Below are positions 8,396 to 17,562 of a stretch of 48,857 bases of DNA, piece after piece (the first letter of the stretch is position 1; the number at the start of each line of letters is the position of its first letter). Origin of the DNA: Ignavibacteriota bacterium (GTDB lineage Bacteria > Bacteroidota > Ignavibacteria > UBA10030); contig PMDB01000072.1 in the NCBI GenBank assembly GCA_003155495.1, positions 1 through 48,857 on the forward strand. Direction: 5' to 3'. The notes beneath the pieces are model-generated. The model was given only the letters and a program-made list of their open reading frames with translations. It searched no databases and was not told the DNA's origin. Made by a program: the position numbers and the translations under genes.

Positions 8396-9673
8396 TTACG
8401 TCCCGGCTGAATAATCATCAATGTATATTGCTTGCTCCTTTGTAAGCTTATCGATCTTGTAACCCATTGTTGTGAGCTTGACACCGGCGATTTCCTGATC
8501 CTGCTCTGCCGAAATATCGTACACCTTATTTTCCAACCGTTTTCCCTTTTTATGAAGTTCCACAATTCGGAGCTGCGACATGAACTGGTTGGCGAACGAC
8601 ATATCCATTACTTCCGACGGATGCCCTTCAGCGGCGGCAAGATTGACAAGGCGCCCTTTCGCAAGCAGAAAGATGCGATTACCATTCTTCAAAGTGTATT
8701 CTTCATTATCCTTTCGGACTTCGCGCGTACTCTTGGCGAGTTTCTCAAGATCGGGGATGTTAATCTCGCAATCATAATGTCCTGTATTACAGACGATCGC
8801 GCCATCTTTCATGGAATTGAAATGTCTCTTAATAATTATATCTTTCACTCCCGTTGCTGTGATGAAGATGTCGCCAATTTTTGCAGCATCATCCATTTTC
8901 ATTATACGATACCCTTCGAGTGTCGCCTTCAGAGCTGCTGTCGGCTTCACTTCGGTTATGACGACATTTGCACCGAGACCTTTCGCTCGCAATGCAACAC
9001 CTTTGCCGCAATGACCGAATCCCGCAACAACAATATTCTTGCCAGCCAAGAGAACACTTGTAGCTCGAAGAACACCATCGAGCGTTGATTGTCCTGTTCC
9101 GTACACATTGTCGAAGTCCCACTTTGTTTCTGCATCATTGACAGCGATGACAGGATATCGGAGCGCACCATCGTTCGCCATTGCACGCAAACGATGAACA
9201 CCGGTTGTCGTTTCTTCTGTGCCTCCGATAACAGTCGGAATCAATTCTTTATGTTTATTATGCACAGTGAAAATAAGATCGGCGCCGTCATCGAGCGTGA
9301 GGTTCGGTTTAAATTTCAATGTTTCTTCAATGCACCAGTAGAATTCTTTCACATTCATCCCGTGCCAAGCGAAAATGCTTACGCTCTCATCAGCAAGTGC
9401 CGCTGCGACATCGTCTTGTGTTGAAAGCGGATTGCAGCCGCTCCAACTCACTTCGGCTCCTGCTTGGACGAATGTTTTCACAAGCACTGCCGTCTCTTTT
9501 GTTACGTGCAGACATCCGGCAATTTTGTAGCCTTTAAACGGTTTTGTTTTGCAATATTTTTCCTGCAATGCCATGAGTACGGGCATACGTGATTCTGCCC
9601 ACTCGATACGAAGCTTGCCGGCTTTTGCAAGTGAAAGATCTTTTACTTTAAATTTTCCTGGCTTGTGGTCCAT
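8396..9673 (-). CDS. ahcY: S-adenosylhomocysteinase
   Basis: 425 residues. It hydrolyses S-adenosylhomocysteine to adenosine and homocysteine, completing the methylation cycle that starts with the metK product encoded 44 bp upstream. Lys184 and Asp188 are the substrate residues. The NAD-binding loop is GFGHCGKG (218-225), and the C-terminal GHPSEVMD motif is present. The protein is short and reads KWDFDNVYGTGQS where the common bacterial form has KSKFDNLYGC. It ends IDDYSAGT instead of the KPxxYRY tail. These are features of the archaeal/Thermotoga-like branch. A strong terminator follows. Confidence 0.97.
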   Translation of the reverse strand: MDHKPGKFKVKDLSLAKAGKLRIEWAESRMPVLMALQEKYCKTKPFKGYKIAGCLHVTKETAVLVKTFVQAGAEVSWSGCNPLSTQDDVAAALADESVSIFAWHGMNVKEFYWCIEETLKFKPNLTLDDGADLIFTVHNKHKELIPTVIGGTEETTTGVHRLRAMANDGALRYPVIAVNDAETKWDFDNVYGTGQSTLDGVLRATSVLLAGKNIVVAGFGHCGKGVALRAKGLGANVVITEVKPTAALKATLEGYRIMKMDDAAKIGDIFITATGVKDIIIKRHFNSMKDGAIVCNTGHYDCEINIPDLEKLAKSTREVRKDNEEYTLKNGNRIFLLAKGRLVNLAAAEGHPSEVMDMSFANQFMSQLRIVELHKKGKRLENKVYDISAEQDQEIAGVKLTTMGYKIDKLTKEQAIYIDDYSAGT

Positions 9674-9717
9674 ACTTTTTTTGTCTCTCCTGATACATGG
9701 TTTGTAATTTTAATTAT

Positions 9718-10863
9718 CTATTTTAATGCCTTCTGGAGTGTTTTTATCAAATCCAATTTTTCCCATGTGAATTCTTTCTCACTGCGGCCAAAGTGGCCGT
9801 ATGCTGCGGTCTTGCGATAGATCGGACGGCGCAGATCAAGCCGTTTAATGATACCGCGAGGCGTGAGATCAATTTCCTTCATCACAAAATCCGAGAGCTG
9901 TGCATCAGGAATGATGCCGGTGCCGAAGGTCTTGATTTGAATGGACACAGGTTCTACTACACCGATCGCATATGCTACTTGGATCTGACATTCGGTGGCA
10001 AGCTTTGCAGCGACAATATTCTTTGCAAGATGACGTGCCGCATATGCAGCACTGCGATCTACTTTCGTTGGGTCTTTACCGGAGAATGCGCCGCCGCCAT
10101 GTGGTGCGCGTCCGCCGTACGTATCGACAACAATCTTACGCCCGGTCAAACCGCTGTCACCATGAGGCCCGCCAACTTCAAATCTACCCGTAGGATTGAC
10201 GAAGTAGCGTGTTTTATTGTCAAGCATTCCAGATGGAATAACATTTCGTACGATCAACTCGATGACATCTTCTTTAATCTTTTTTTGTGTCACATCGGGA
10301 TCGTGCTGAGTGGAGACAACAATTGTATCAACGCGGACGGGTTTTCCGTCGCTGTCGTATTCGACTGTTACCTGCGACTTTGCATCTGGGCGAAGATAGG
10401 GCATCAAGTTGGGCTGTTTCTTTCGAACAGAAGCAAGTTGAAACACCAATTTGTGCGCGTACATAATTGGTGCGGGCATCAACTCGGGAGTCTCCGAAGA
10501 GGCGTATCCGAACATCATTCCTTGGTCGCCTGCGCCACCGGTATCCACACCCTGAGCAATGTCAGGCGACTGAGAATGGATAGAAGAGAGGACTGAGCAT
10601 GAATCGGCATCAAAACCGACTCCGGCTTTTGTATAACCGATATCGCGAATAACATTGCGGACGATCTCTTGGACTTCGATATATCCCTTGGTAGTGATTT
10701 CTCCGCCGACGAGTACCATACCGGTAGTAACGAATGTTTCGCATGCCACACGCGATGTTTTGTCTTGTAGAAGCAATGCGTCAAGAACTGCATCGGAAAT
10801 TTGGTCGCACACTTTGTCGGGATGTCCTTCGGATACCGATTCCGAAGTAAATAAGTTTCTCAT
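9718..10863 (-). CDS. metK: S-adenosylmethionine synthetase
   Basis: 381 residues, full length. It makes S-adenosylmethionine from ATP and methionine. The N-terminal [19 protein letters not shown] carries the ATP-phosphate His14. [10 protein letters not shown] and [17 protein letters not shown] are the signature metal- and phosphate-binding loops. ACGGAG lies 5-6 nt before the ATG. It is followed by ahcY, so SAM synthesis and SAH removal are coexpressed. I saw no SAM-riboswitch-like structure in the 88 bp upstream. Confidence 0.97.
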   Translation of the reverse strand: MRNLFTSESVSEGHPDKVCDQISDAVLDALLLQDKTSRVACETFVTTGMVLVGGEITTKGYIEVQEIVRNVIRDIGYTKAGVGFDADSCSVLSSIHSQSPDIAQGVDTGGAGDQGMMFGYASSETPELMPAPIMYAHKLVFQLASVRKKQPNLMPYLRPDAKSQVTVEYDSDGKPVRVDTIVVSTQHDPDVTQKKIKEDVIELIVRNVIPSGMLDNKTRYFVNPTGRFEVGGPHGDSGLTGRKIVVDTYGGRAPHGGGAFSGKDPTKVDRSAAYAARHLAKNIVAAKLATECQIQVAYAIGVVEPVSIQIKTFGTGIIPDAQLSDFVMKEIDLTPRGIIKRLDLRRPIYRKTAAYGHFGRSEKEFTWEKLDLIKTLQKALK

Positions 10864-10951
10864 TGTTTCTCCGTACTAAGTTGATGATTCAGTAAATAAA
10901 ATTTATGTTCGATCGAAAAATTGATCTGGTTGGATTGCAATGGTAAGTTGA

Positions 10952-11926
10952 TCAGTAAAATTCCAATTCAGATGAATCACCGATATTAATTCGTTTATAA
11001 TTCCCACGGACGACAGCATTGCTGCCAATAATAGAATCTTCAATGAGCGAGTTGAGTACTGTTGCTCCCTCGCTAATGATAGAGTTGCGGACAATGGTAT
11101 TTTCCACTACTGCATTTTCAGCAATAGTGGCATGGGGTCCGATAATAGCATTGGAAACTTTTGCTTTTGTTGAGATAAAAGCAGGCGGTTGAATCAGGAC
11201 ACCTTTCAACGGCTGAGGCGGAGGTTGATGTTCCAGAAGATATCGGTTTGTGGAAAGCAACGTCTCCGGACTACCGCAGTCAAACCATCCTTCTATAGAG
11301 AACGTCTTCATCTTTTCACCGTGGTTGAGCATCATCTGAAGCGCATCAGTCAATTGGAATTCGCCTTTTGTACGTGTGTTGTTTTGAATCATTTCCTTCA
11401 AACAATCCACTAAGAGCTGTGGCTGTGTGATATAGTACAGGCCGACGAGAGCAAGGTTACTCTTCGGCACTTCCGGTTTCTCTACCAGTTGTGTTATCTG
11501 GCCGTCGGTTGTTTCGGCAACTCCAAACCGCCTCGGATCATCCACATGTTTAACACCAATTTGTGTTTGATCGTTCTTAATCATCGACTTCAGATCAACC
11601 TCAAAGATCGTATCGCCCAATATAATGAGAATTGGGCTGGTGGAGAATGTATGCCGGGAGATGTAGATGGCATGACCCAGACCAAGGCGCTCCTCCTGTT
11701 CCACGAAATCGACCTTAATCTTATAGTTCGCAAGCACATATTCTTTAATCATTTCACCGAGATATCCGATGATAATGGTAGCTTCGGTAAAGCCAGCCTC
11801 AATAATTTTATCGAGAATATGTCCGATGATCGGTTTACCGGCAACATTCAGGAGTACTTTCGGCACTGTGAATGTGTACGGGCGGAGCCGACTGCCTACA
11901 CCTGCAACGGGGATGATTGCTCTCAT
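10952..11926 (-). CDS. Sugar-1-phosphate nucleotidyltransferase with left-handed beta-helix tail
   Basis: 324 residues. The N-terminal Rossmann-like domain has the pyrophosphorylase signature GVGSRLRPYTFTVPKVLL (9-26) and a GEMIKEYV segment, with ILGDTIFE carrying a metal Asp and LVEKPEVPKS the sugar-binding strand. From about residue 240, isoleucine/valine-rich hexapeptide repeats (IIGPHATIAENAVVENTIV) form a left-handed beta-helix. This layout fits long-type glucose-1-phosphate thymidylyl- or uridylyltransferases and related NDP-sugar synthases. The exact nucleotide and sugar cannot be fixed. It may supply the glycan cluster at 27-32 kb. It lies 88 bp before metK on the same strand. Confidence 0.88.
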   Translation of the reverse strand: MRAIIPVAGVGSRLRPYTFTVPKVLLNVAGKPIIGHILDKIIEAGFTEATIIIGYLGEMIKEYVLANYKIKVDFVEQEERLGLGHAIYISRHTFSTSPILIILGDTIFEVDLKSMIKNDQTQIGVKHVDDPRRFGVAETTDGQITQLVEKPEVPKSNLALVGLYYITQPQLLVDCLKEMIQNNTRTKGEFQLTDALQMMLNHGEKMKTFSIEGWFDCGSPETLLSTNRYLLEHQPPPQPLKGVLIQPPAFISTKAKVSNAIIGPHATIAENAVVENTIVRNSIISEGATVLNSLIEDSIIGSNAVVRGNYKRINIGDSSELEFY

Positions 11927-12156
11927 ATTCCGGATTTGTTCTTGTTGATAAATTCCTTTAAAAAATACGGAAGAATCCCTTCACAAACAAACTCAATCAT
12001 TTTTTTTGGAAATTGAATATAAACAGTCTCCTTCCATTGAATTATTCTGAAAAACATGTAACTTATTAATAAAATGTATTGTTATGTTATAAACACATTT
12101 ATTCGATGTACCGAAATCTTTTCTTAGTCAGTCAATAATTAATTGGAGTATTTTTT

Positions 12157-13374
12157 ATGAATATCAGCAAGCTAGCGGCATCAATCGCTGAATCGCCAAC
12201 AGTAAAACTTAACGCTGAAGCTGCGAAGCTGCGTGCACAAGGTGAGGCAGTTGTTCACCTTGGGATCGGCGAACCAAAGAACAAGGCTCCTATTGGCGCA
12301 ATCTCGAGTGCCATCGAAAAATTGAACTCAGGCGAAATAAAGTATGTGCCGGCGTCGGACGGTATGCCTTCGCTGAAAAAAGCCATTGTTCAATATACAG
12401 AAAAGAATTACGGGAGAACTATAGATCCGGCAAATGTAATCGTCTCCGATGGTGCCAAGCATTCCATATTCAATGTGCTCTATGCTCTTATTAATCCGGG
12501 AAATCAAGTCATTGTCTTGGCTCCATATTGGGTGAGCTATCCGGAAATGGTCAAAATGGTCAACGGTGTACCTGTAATCGTCACACCAGCCGATGGAAGC
12601 TTTTATCCGAAACTATCGGAGATTGAAAAAGCACTTACTCCATCGACCCGTGCAATTATCGTCAATAGTCCGAACAATCCTTCCGGCGCCGTATTCTCGG
12701 ATGAGTTTGTCGGCCAGATTGTTGAATTCTGTGAACGAAAAAATATCTATCTCCTGATGGACGATATTTATCACAAACTTGTCTTCGATGGCAAAAAAAT
12801 AGCACCTGTTTATAACTTTACAAAAAAAGATATCGAATCGACCAATGTTATTGTGATTAACGGTATTTCAAAAACGTACGGCATGACGGGGTTTCGAGTG
12901 GGCTGGGTTGTTGCTAATCGAAAACTTGTCAAGGTTATGACAAATATTCAAGGACAAATTACAACTTGCAATTCACCGATCTGCCAGGTCGCTGCAGAAG
13001 CGGCACTGACAGGCGATCAGAGTTGTGTCGATACTTTGCTCGATACAATTGAGAAGAACCGAAATACAGTCATGCAGGAATTGCAGTCTATTCCAGGTGT
13101 GAAAATCATAAAACCACAAGGAACATTTTACTGTTTCCCTGATTTTAGTGCATTGAATAAAGATTCCATGGCAATGGCGGATTTTTTATTGAAGAAAGCT
13201 CTCGTGGTTACCATCCCGGGTAAAGAATTCGGTATGGAAGGCCATTTGCGCCTCAGTTATGCCGGTTCGGTCAGCGAGGTTGCAGACGGATTAGCGCGCA
13301 TCAAATGGGCTCTGGATCCGAATGCGCCGCGAGAGATCCAAATTGGTAATCGTAAAGTTGTCCGCGATTGGTAA
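12157..13374 (+). CDS. aspC: Aspartate aminotransferase (class I, I-gamma-like)
   Basis: 405 residues of fold-type I PLP aminotransferase. The Schiff-base lysine is Lys239 in NGISKTYGMTGFRVGW, Asn174 lies in SPNNPSG and Asp202/Tyr205 lie in MDDIYHK. The C-terminal HLRLSYAG holds the substrate-carboxylate Arg. It exchanges amino groups between aspartate and 2-oxoglutarate. TTGGAG lies about 10 nt before the ATG, after a very AT-rich divergent region. PEP carboxykinase follows 39 bp downstream, so the pair links aspartate/oxaloacetate to PEP. Exact substrate preference within class I is inferred from similarity of motifs. Confidence 0.9.
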   Translation: MNISKLAASIAESPTVKLNAEAAKLRAQGEAVVHLGIGEPKNKAPIGAISSAIEKLNSGEIKYVPASDGMPSLKKAIVQYTEKNYGRTIDPANVIVSDGAKHSIFNVLYALINPGNQVIVLAPYWVSYPEMVKMVNGVPVIVTPADGSFYPKLSEIEKALTPSTRAIIVNSPNNPSGAVFSDEFVGQIVEFCERKNIYLLMDDIYHKLVFDGKKIAPVYNFTKKDIESTNVIVINGISKTYGMTGFRVGWVVANRKLVKVMTNIQGQITTCNSPICQVAAEAALTGDQSCVDTLLDTIEKNRNTVMQELQSIPGVKIIKPQGTFYCFPDFSALNKDSMAMADFLLKKALVVTIPGKEFGMEGHLRLSYAGSVSEVADGLARIKWALDPNAPREIQIGNRKVVRDW

Positions 13375-13413
13375 GAAACCTTTATAGAAGATTTTTTGTT
13401 CTTTTATTAACTA

Positions 13414-15231
13414 ATGAATGGATTAATTATGAATGTCCCGGCATATGTCAAAAATGAAAAAGCAATTACCTGGATAAAAGATATTGCTGCATTAACAAAA
13501 CCAGACAATGTGTACTGGTGCGACGGTTCTCAAGCCGAAAATGATACTATGTATCAACAGCTTGTGAAGTCCGGATCATTCATAAAATTGAATGAGAAAA
13601 AACGTCCCAACAGCTACCTCGTCCGATCGGATGTGAGTGATGTAGCGCGCGTGGAAGATCGTACATTTATTTGCAGTGTAAAGAAGAGCGATGCGGGCCC
13701 GACAAATAATTGGGCTGATCCGCGGGAGATGAAAGTAACTTTGAATAAGTTATTCGACGGTTGCATGCGAGGACGCACTCTGTATGTTATCCCATTTAGC
13801 ATGGGGCCGCTTGGTTCTCATATCGCACACATCGGCATTGAGTTAACAGACTCACTGTATGTTGTTGTCAATATGCGAATTATGACTCGCATGGGAAAAG
13901 CTATTTGGGATGTGCTTGGCAGTGACGGCGATTTTGTGCCATGCGTTCATTCGGTTGGCGCACCATTGGCGCCAGGTCAGAAAGATGTTCCATGGCCGTG
14001 CAACAAAGAAAAATATATTGTTCACTACCCGGAAGAACATGCGATCTGGTCGTTTGGAAGCGGGTATGGTGGAAATGCTTTACTCGGGAAAAAATGTCTT
14101 GCACTTCGCATTGCCTCCACGATGGCGCGTGATCAAGGCTGGATGGCTGAACATATGCTCATTGTCGGGCTTGAATCTCCACAAGGACAAAAAACTTATG
14201 TTGCAGCTGCGTTTCCAAGCGCCTGCGGTAAAACCAACCTTGCCATGCTTATTCCTCCGGATGCTTTGAAAACATGGAAGGTCACGACAGTAGGCGATGA
14301 TATTGCATGGATTAAACCGGGAAAAGACGGCCAACTCTATGCCATTAATCCCGAAAACGGATATTTTGGAGTTGCGCCCGGTACTTCGGAAAAATCGAAC
14401 CCGAATGCCATGGTCACTATTAAAAAGAATTCTATCTTCACGAACGTTGCACTCACACCGGATGGCGATGTATGGTGGGAGGGTATGACGAAAACACCCC
14501 CTCCTCAATTGATTGATTGGACCGGACAACAATGGACTCCCGATTGCGGACGTAAAGCTGCTCATCCGAATGCACGGTTTACTACCCCGGCAAATCAATG
14601 TCCCTGTATCGATTCCGAGTGGGAGAATCCAAACGGTGTCCCGATAAAGGCATTTATCTTCGGCGGCCGCAGAAGTAATACAATGCCGTTAATCTGTCAA
14701 GCGGTGAATTGGGCGCATGGCGTTTATCTTGCTGCAACGATGGGCTCTGAGACAACAGCGGCAGCAGCGGGTAAGGTTGGGCAAGTACGCCGCGATCCGT
14801 TTGCAATGCTGCCATTCTGCGGCTACCATATGGCCGAGTACTTCGATCACTGGCTGACCATGGGCCGCCGCGTTGCTCATCCTCCGCGAATCTTTGGAGT
14901 GAACTGGTTCCGAGTCGATGAGAGCGGTAATTTTATCTGGCCGGGATATGGCGAGAATATGCGCGTGCTGAAATGGATCGTGGAACGCGTGAATGGATCT
15001 GCAAGAGGGTTTGAAAGTCCGCTTGGCTGGATGCCGCTCTATGAAGACATTGACTGGAATGGATTGGAATTTTCCCGGAAACAATTTGATGATTTGATGA
15101 AAGTGGATACGGAGTTGTGGAAAAAAGAAATCCAGCTCCATGAAGAGTTATTCATGAATCTTTACGACAAACTACCGAGAGAACTTAACTCTATTCGAGA
15201 ACTGCTGCTCTCCAGTCTTTTGCGCGGATAA
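13414..15231 (+). CDS. pckG: Phosphoenolpyruvate carboxykinase (GTP)
   Basis: 605 residues, the GTP-dependent family, which is unrelated in length and motifs to the ATP type. It converts oxaloacetate and GTP to PEP, CO2 and GDP. The kinase-1 loop FPSACGKTN holds the reactive Cys271 and Lys273 (positions 267-275). [11 protein letters not shown] and the C-terminal [19 protein letters not shown] nucleotide region are intact. ATG 13429, five codons in, is an equally possible start, since neither has a strong ribosome site. It lies downstream of aspC in the same direction, with a strong terminator after it. Confidence 0.96.
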   Translation: MNGLIMNVPAYVKNEKAITWIKDIAALTKPDNVYWCDGSQAENDTMYQQLVKSGSFIKLNEKKRPNSYLVRSDVSDVARVEDRTFICSVKKSDAGPTNNWADPREMKVTLNKLFDGCMRGRTLYVIPFSMGPLGSHIAHIGIELTDSLYVVVNMRIMTRMGKAIWDVLGSDGDFVPCVHSVGAPLAPGQKDVPWPCNKEKYIVHYPEEHAIWSFGSGYGGNALLGKKCLALRIASTMARDQGWMAEHMLIVGLESPQGQKTYVAAAFPSACGKTNLAMLIPPDALKTWKVTTVGDDIAWIKPGKDGQLYAINPENGYFGVAPGTSEKSNPNAMVTIKKNSIFTNVALTPDGDVWWEGMTKTPPPQLIDWTGQQWTPDCGRKAAHPNARFTTPANQCPCIDSEWENPNGVPIKAFIFGGRRSNTMPLICQAVNWAHGVYLAATMGSETTAAAAGKVGQVRRDPFAMLPFCGYHMAEYFDHWLTMGRRVAHPPRIFGVNWFRVDESGNFIWPGYGENMRVLKWIVERVNGSARGFESPLGWMPLYEDIDWNGLEFSRKQFDDLMKVDTELWKKEIQLHEELFMNLYDKLPRELNSIRELLLSSLLRG

Positions 15232-15280
15232 ATAATTATGTAAAACAATTAAAATATCTTTTACTATTTTAGAATAGTGA

Positions 15281-15313
15281 AGCCGCTTTATCACAGTGAT
15301 GAAGCGGCTTTTG
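15281..15313 (+). terminator. Terminator after pckG
   Basis: AGCCGCTT (15281-15288) pairs with AAGCGGCT (15302-15309), and inside this T/G and ATCAC/GTGAT continue the helix almost to a 3-nt loop. A short T run follows (TTTTG). Confidence 0.85.
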
Positions 15314-15564
15314 TATTTATCTACTCTGTTCTCTTCCTTTTTTCTTGCCCTCATATCCAGAAACATGTATATTATAGAAGCAAAAATCTCAAATCTCTGA
15401 TTCGTACCATTGGGGGAATCGCCAATGACAGCTCTTGAGAAATCAAATGCAATATGAAGCACAAAGTCTATCTATCATCCTATTACGGACAAAATACAGA
15501 CTAAGTCTCCCGAAGGTGGCGAAGCCATACCATTGGTAGATGCCTTCGGCATATCTAATCACAT
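15314..15564 (+). other. Gene-free segment left of the cassette array
   Basis: About 250 bp with no convincing gene; a 16-codon ORF at 15454 is unsupported. The right part carries inverted repeats: CCCGAAGG near 15513 against CCTTCGGC near 15543, and ATGCC-TTC-GGCAT inside the latter. The segment ends at the GTTAGCG core where cassette 1 begins. It may contain an attI-like or degenerate attC site, but it lacks the CAGCTTA..CATCCGTTA block seen in the two clear attC sites. Confidence 0.4.
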
Positions 15565-15597
15565 GTTAGCGTGCCGCTGATAAGGGCAAGGAGTTCT

Positions 15598-16266
15598 ATG
15601 GACAGATCAGACGCAGATATGATTGTTGATTTTGCGAGGACTTACCAAGTTTGTCGAGAGTGTGGATTTGTCGATCGCGATCAAGGAAGACTCAAGGTAG
15701 GTTACAAATGTTCTGTTTGTGGTGTCCAGAGCGAAGGCGGCTTGATGTTCCTGGAACTCAATGTTCTTGTCCTCATTCGTCATATCTATGAGGCATACTA
15801 CTTTTCCGATACAGCAGTCGAAGAATCATACATGGCGGAACCAGAGGAATTCAAGGATCTGGCCGTCGTCGTTTTCTTCTGTATTCTTAAAGAAGTTCTC
15901 TTGGAAAGGTTTCTTTTAAACTTTATGCACGTACTGAATCTTCCTGAAGGAGTTATGACGAGAATGGAATCTGATAACGATTCCCACAGGCGCCGGCTAG
16001 AAAACCTATTTCCAAGTTTGACCGGTCAAAAGTGGAAAGATGTACTGTCAAAGCTCCCATCAAATGATCCAAAGAAGTACAATATCCTGGATGAGCTCCT
16101 CTTGCGTGCCACGAAGGCGAGAAACGAATTGCTCCACGAAGCCAATCACCACTCGATTACATCGAAGCTTGCAGAAGAGTGTTTTAATGCTATTCCGGTC
16201 TTACTCGATTGTTACAAGCATTTAAATAATATCTATGTTCACCCAGTAGTAAACGCGGCACGTTAA
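15598..16266 (+). CDS. Cassette 1: zinc-ribbon protein with HEPN-like domain
   Basis: 222 residues from the ATG at 15598. That start is chosen because AAGGAG sits 4 nt before it, although the frame extends back to a GTG at 15571. Cys19/Cys22 and Cys38/Cys41 form a CxxC-x15-CxxC zinc ribbon. The rest is alpha-helical and contains RNELLH (175-180), matching the RNxxxH motif of HEPN-fold ribonucleases, within LLLRATKARNELLHEAN. HEPN proteins often act in toxin-antitoxin or anti-phage systems. No antitoxin or nucleotidyltransferase partner is adjacent, so the activity is unproven. The stop codon lies inside the left end of attC1, the normal compact cassette layout. Confidence 0.75.
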   Translation: MDRSDADMIVDFARTYQVCRECGFVDRDQGRLKVGYKCSVCGVQSEGGLMFLELNVLVLIRHIYEAYYFSDTAVEESYMAEPEEFKDLAVVVFFCILKEVLLERFLLNFMHVLNLPEGVMTRMESDNDSHRRRLENLFPSLTGQKWKDVLSKLPSNDPKKYNILDELLLRATKARNELLHEANHHSITSKLAEECFNAIPVLLDCYKHLNNIYVHPVVNAAR

Positions 16267-16419
16267 CCAGGGCATCAAGCTGACCGGATGAGCGTTGGTA
16301 CGTTAAACATGGCGAGCATAGGTTTCGGTTCTTAATAATAAATTATTCAGCATGAACTTGTTTCGTTTGGTACATTTTGAAAGTTATCAGCGCGGCAGCT
16401 TAGCCGCCATCCGTTATAC
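16261..16419 (+). other. attC1 recombination site
   Basis: The inverse core CGTTAAC (16261-16267) overlaps the cassette 1 stop, and the core GTTATAC (16413-16419) starts cassette 2. Inner arms pair as AAGCTG (16276-16281) with CAGCTT (16396-16401), the usual L''/L' pair. Length is about 159 bp, at the long end for attC. The right end CAGCTTA..CGCCATCCGTTA is shared with attC2. Confidence 0.75.
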
Positions 16420-16473
16420 GGCATGCCTAAAAGCATTTTTTAATGCGCCTAAAAATATTTAAAGAATAGAGAT

Positions 16474-16548
16474 ATGAATACGCCAGTAATTAGACCACAT
16501 ATAAAGACAAGAAATACTGAGATTAGTGCATCGCAAAAACTTTTATAA
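16474..16548 (+). CDS. Possible 24-codon upstream ORF in cassette 2
   Basis: ATG 16474 to TAA 16546-16548. The stop shares its last A with the next ATG (TAATG), an arrangement compatible with translational coupling. It is only weakly supported: a purine-rich AGAGAT precedes it, there is no recognisable product, and an opposite-strand ORF overlaps the same bases. Confidence 0.25.
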   Translation: MNTPVIRPHIKTRNTEISASQKLL

Positions 16549-17243
16549 TGAGAATTAAAATGCAAACATATATCTTTATTTCTGCAAGCCTTAGCGCCTT
16601 GTTGCTCGCCATAGGTGCTTATATTTTCTTCTTCCATAAGACACCATCTATTTGGATATTTTTCTCTGGTATTGTTTTAGGTTTCCTTGCAGTAGCCCTT
16701 CATCTACAAGTAAAAGTATGGGATGAAGAACAAACTACATCTAAACAATCAATATCAACTGATACCACAAAAATAAAACAACCAAAAATTGAAAATCATT
16801 TAAGCGCTTCTGAAAAACCAATCGTAGAGATTTCAAACGCCATTATCACAAAGATTGATGGCTCTGCGGTGACAGTATTTATCACGTTTTCCAACATTGG
16901 TAAAACCACCGCTACAAATGTAAAGATCTCTTCAGGTGCAAAATTAAACTATTCCCGCAATGATATAGATTTTACTGTCCCATATAAAAATGAGAACATC
17001 TTATCTGACATACCCCCAGGCGCGGGGAAAACAATGTTCCACACATCTGATTTTACTCCTGTTCCGCTCAATGTTGTTATCCAAAACAAAGGAATGTACT
17101 TTTATATATATGGGAAAATTGTCTATGGGAACGAAGTCAATAAAGATAAATACCGTAAACATTTTTCGTTTTTCTATGATGCAGAATTTAAAAGATTTAT
17201 TGATGTTGTTAATGGTAAATATCCGCCTGATCTTTTAAAATAA
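16548..17243 (+). CDS. Cassette 2: membrane-anchored protein of unknown function
   Basis: 231 residues, or 227 if ATG 16560 is used; neither start has a good ribosome site. Two membrane helices (about 7-29 and 34-54) are followed by a polar linker and a beta-rich domain of about 140 residues. That domain reads like an Ig-like or fibronectin-like fold (VEISNAIITKIDGSAVTVF, then ITFSNIGKTTATNVKIS, with a PGAGKTMFHTSDF turn). The short loop between the helices places the large domain on the same side as the N-terminus, probably the cytoplasm. I do not recognise a family. Codon use is AT-richer than the flanking housekeeping genes. The gene lies between attC1 and attC2. Confidence 0.7.
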   Translation: MRIKMQTYIFISASLSALLLAIGAYIFFFHKTPSIWIFFSGIVLGFLAVALHLQVKVWDEEQTTSKQSISTDTTKIKQPKIENHLSASEKPIVEISNAIITKIDGSAVTVFITFSNIGKTTATNVKISSGAKLNYSRNDIDFTVPYKNENILSDIPPGAGKTMFHTSDFTPVPLNVVIQNKGMYFYIYGKIVYGNEVNKDKYRKHFSFFYDAEFKRFIDVVNGKYPPDLLK

Positions 17244-17338
17244 TTCAATTCTCTAAAACGATAATGAATATGAAGAAATCCAACTCAAGAAATAAAAATA
17301 TTATGGGGCGCAAAACAAAAAAATAAGACAGGCATGCC

Positions 17339-17535
17339 GTATAACCAGCGCATCAAGCTGACGCAATTAGCCGAGTACGTTAGTCATTGCAAATGGTGGG
17401 TTTGTATTTTTATTATTACCTTTTCAGTACCTCGTTGGTTTGGGTTTAATTAATTCGGTTATCAGCATGAACTAGTTTTGTTTTGTGTATTTTGAGAGTA
17501 TTCAGTGGCGCAGCTTATGCGCCATCCGTTAGGAC
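17339..17535 (+). other. attC2 recombination site
   Basis: This is the best-preserved site. The inverse core GTATAAC (17339-17345) mirrors the start of cassette 2. GCGCATCAAGCTG (17348-17360) pairs with CAGCTTATGCGC (17511-17522) perfectly except for one unpaired C, the extrahelical base expected in attC sites and used by integrases to choose the strand. The core GTTAGGAC (17528-17535) starts cassette 3. At about 196 bp it is long. Upstream, 17244-17338 is AT-rich with no gene. Confidence 0.82.
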
Positions 17536-17562
17536 GCAACACCATAAACCAAAGAGTGAACT

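Noticed and set aside
8432-9424. Long plus-strand ORFs opposite ahcY
   Set aside because: They run antisense to a complete, motif-rich ahcY and give no recognisable protein.
9793-10596. 267-codon plus-strand ORF opposite metK
   Set aside because: Shadow of the metK reading frame; composition is Cys/Arg/His-rich nonsense.
10864-10951. SAM riboswitch before metK
   Set aside because: Only 88 bp are available and no multi-stem junction with conserved motifs was seen.
11489-12016. 175-codon plus-strand ORF opposite the nucleotidyltransferase
   Set aside because: Antisense to a full conserved gene and extends into the AT-rich divergent promoter region.
15172-15462. 96-codon minus-strand ORF between pckG and the array
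   Set aside because: Overlaps the end of pckG and its terminator; no ribosome site or family resemblance.
15490-15565. A full attC or attI site left of cassette 1
   Set aside because: Inverted repeats exist but neither the inverse core nor the conserved right arm of attC1/attC2 can be found; kept only as a weak possibility in the intergenic entry.
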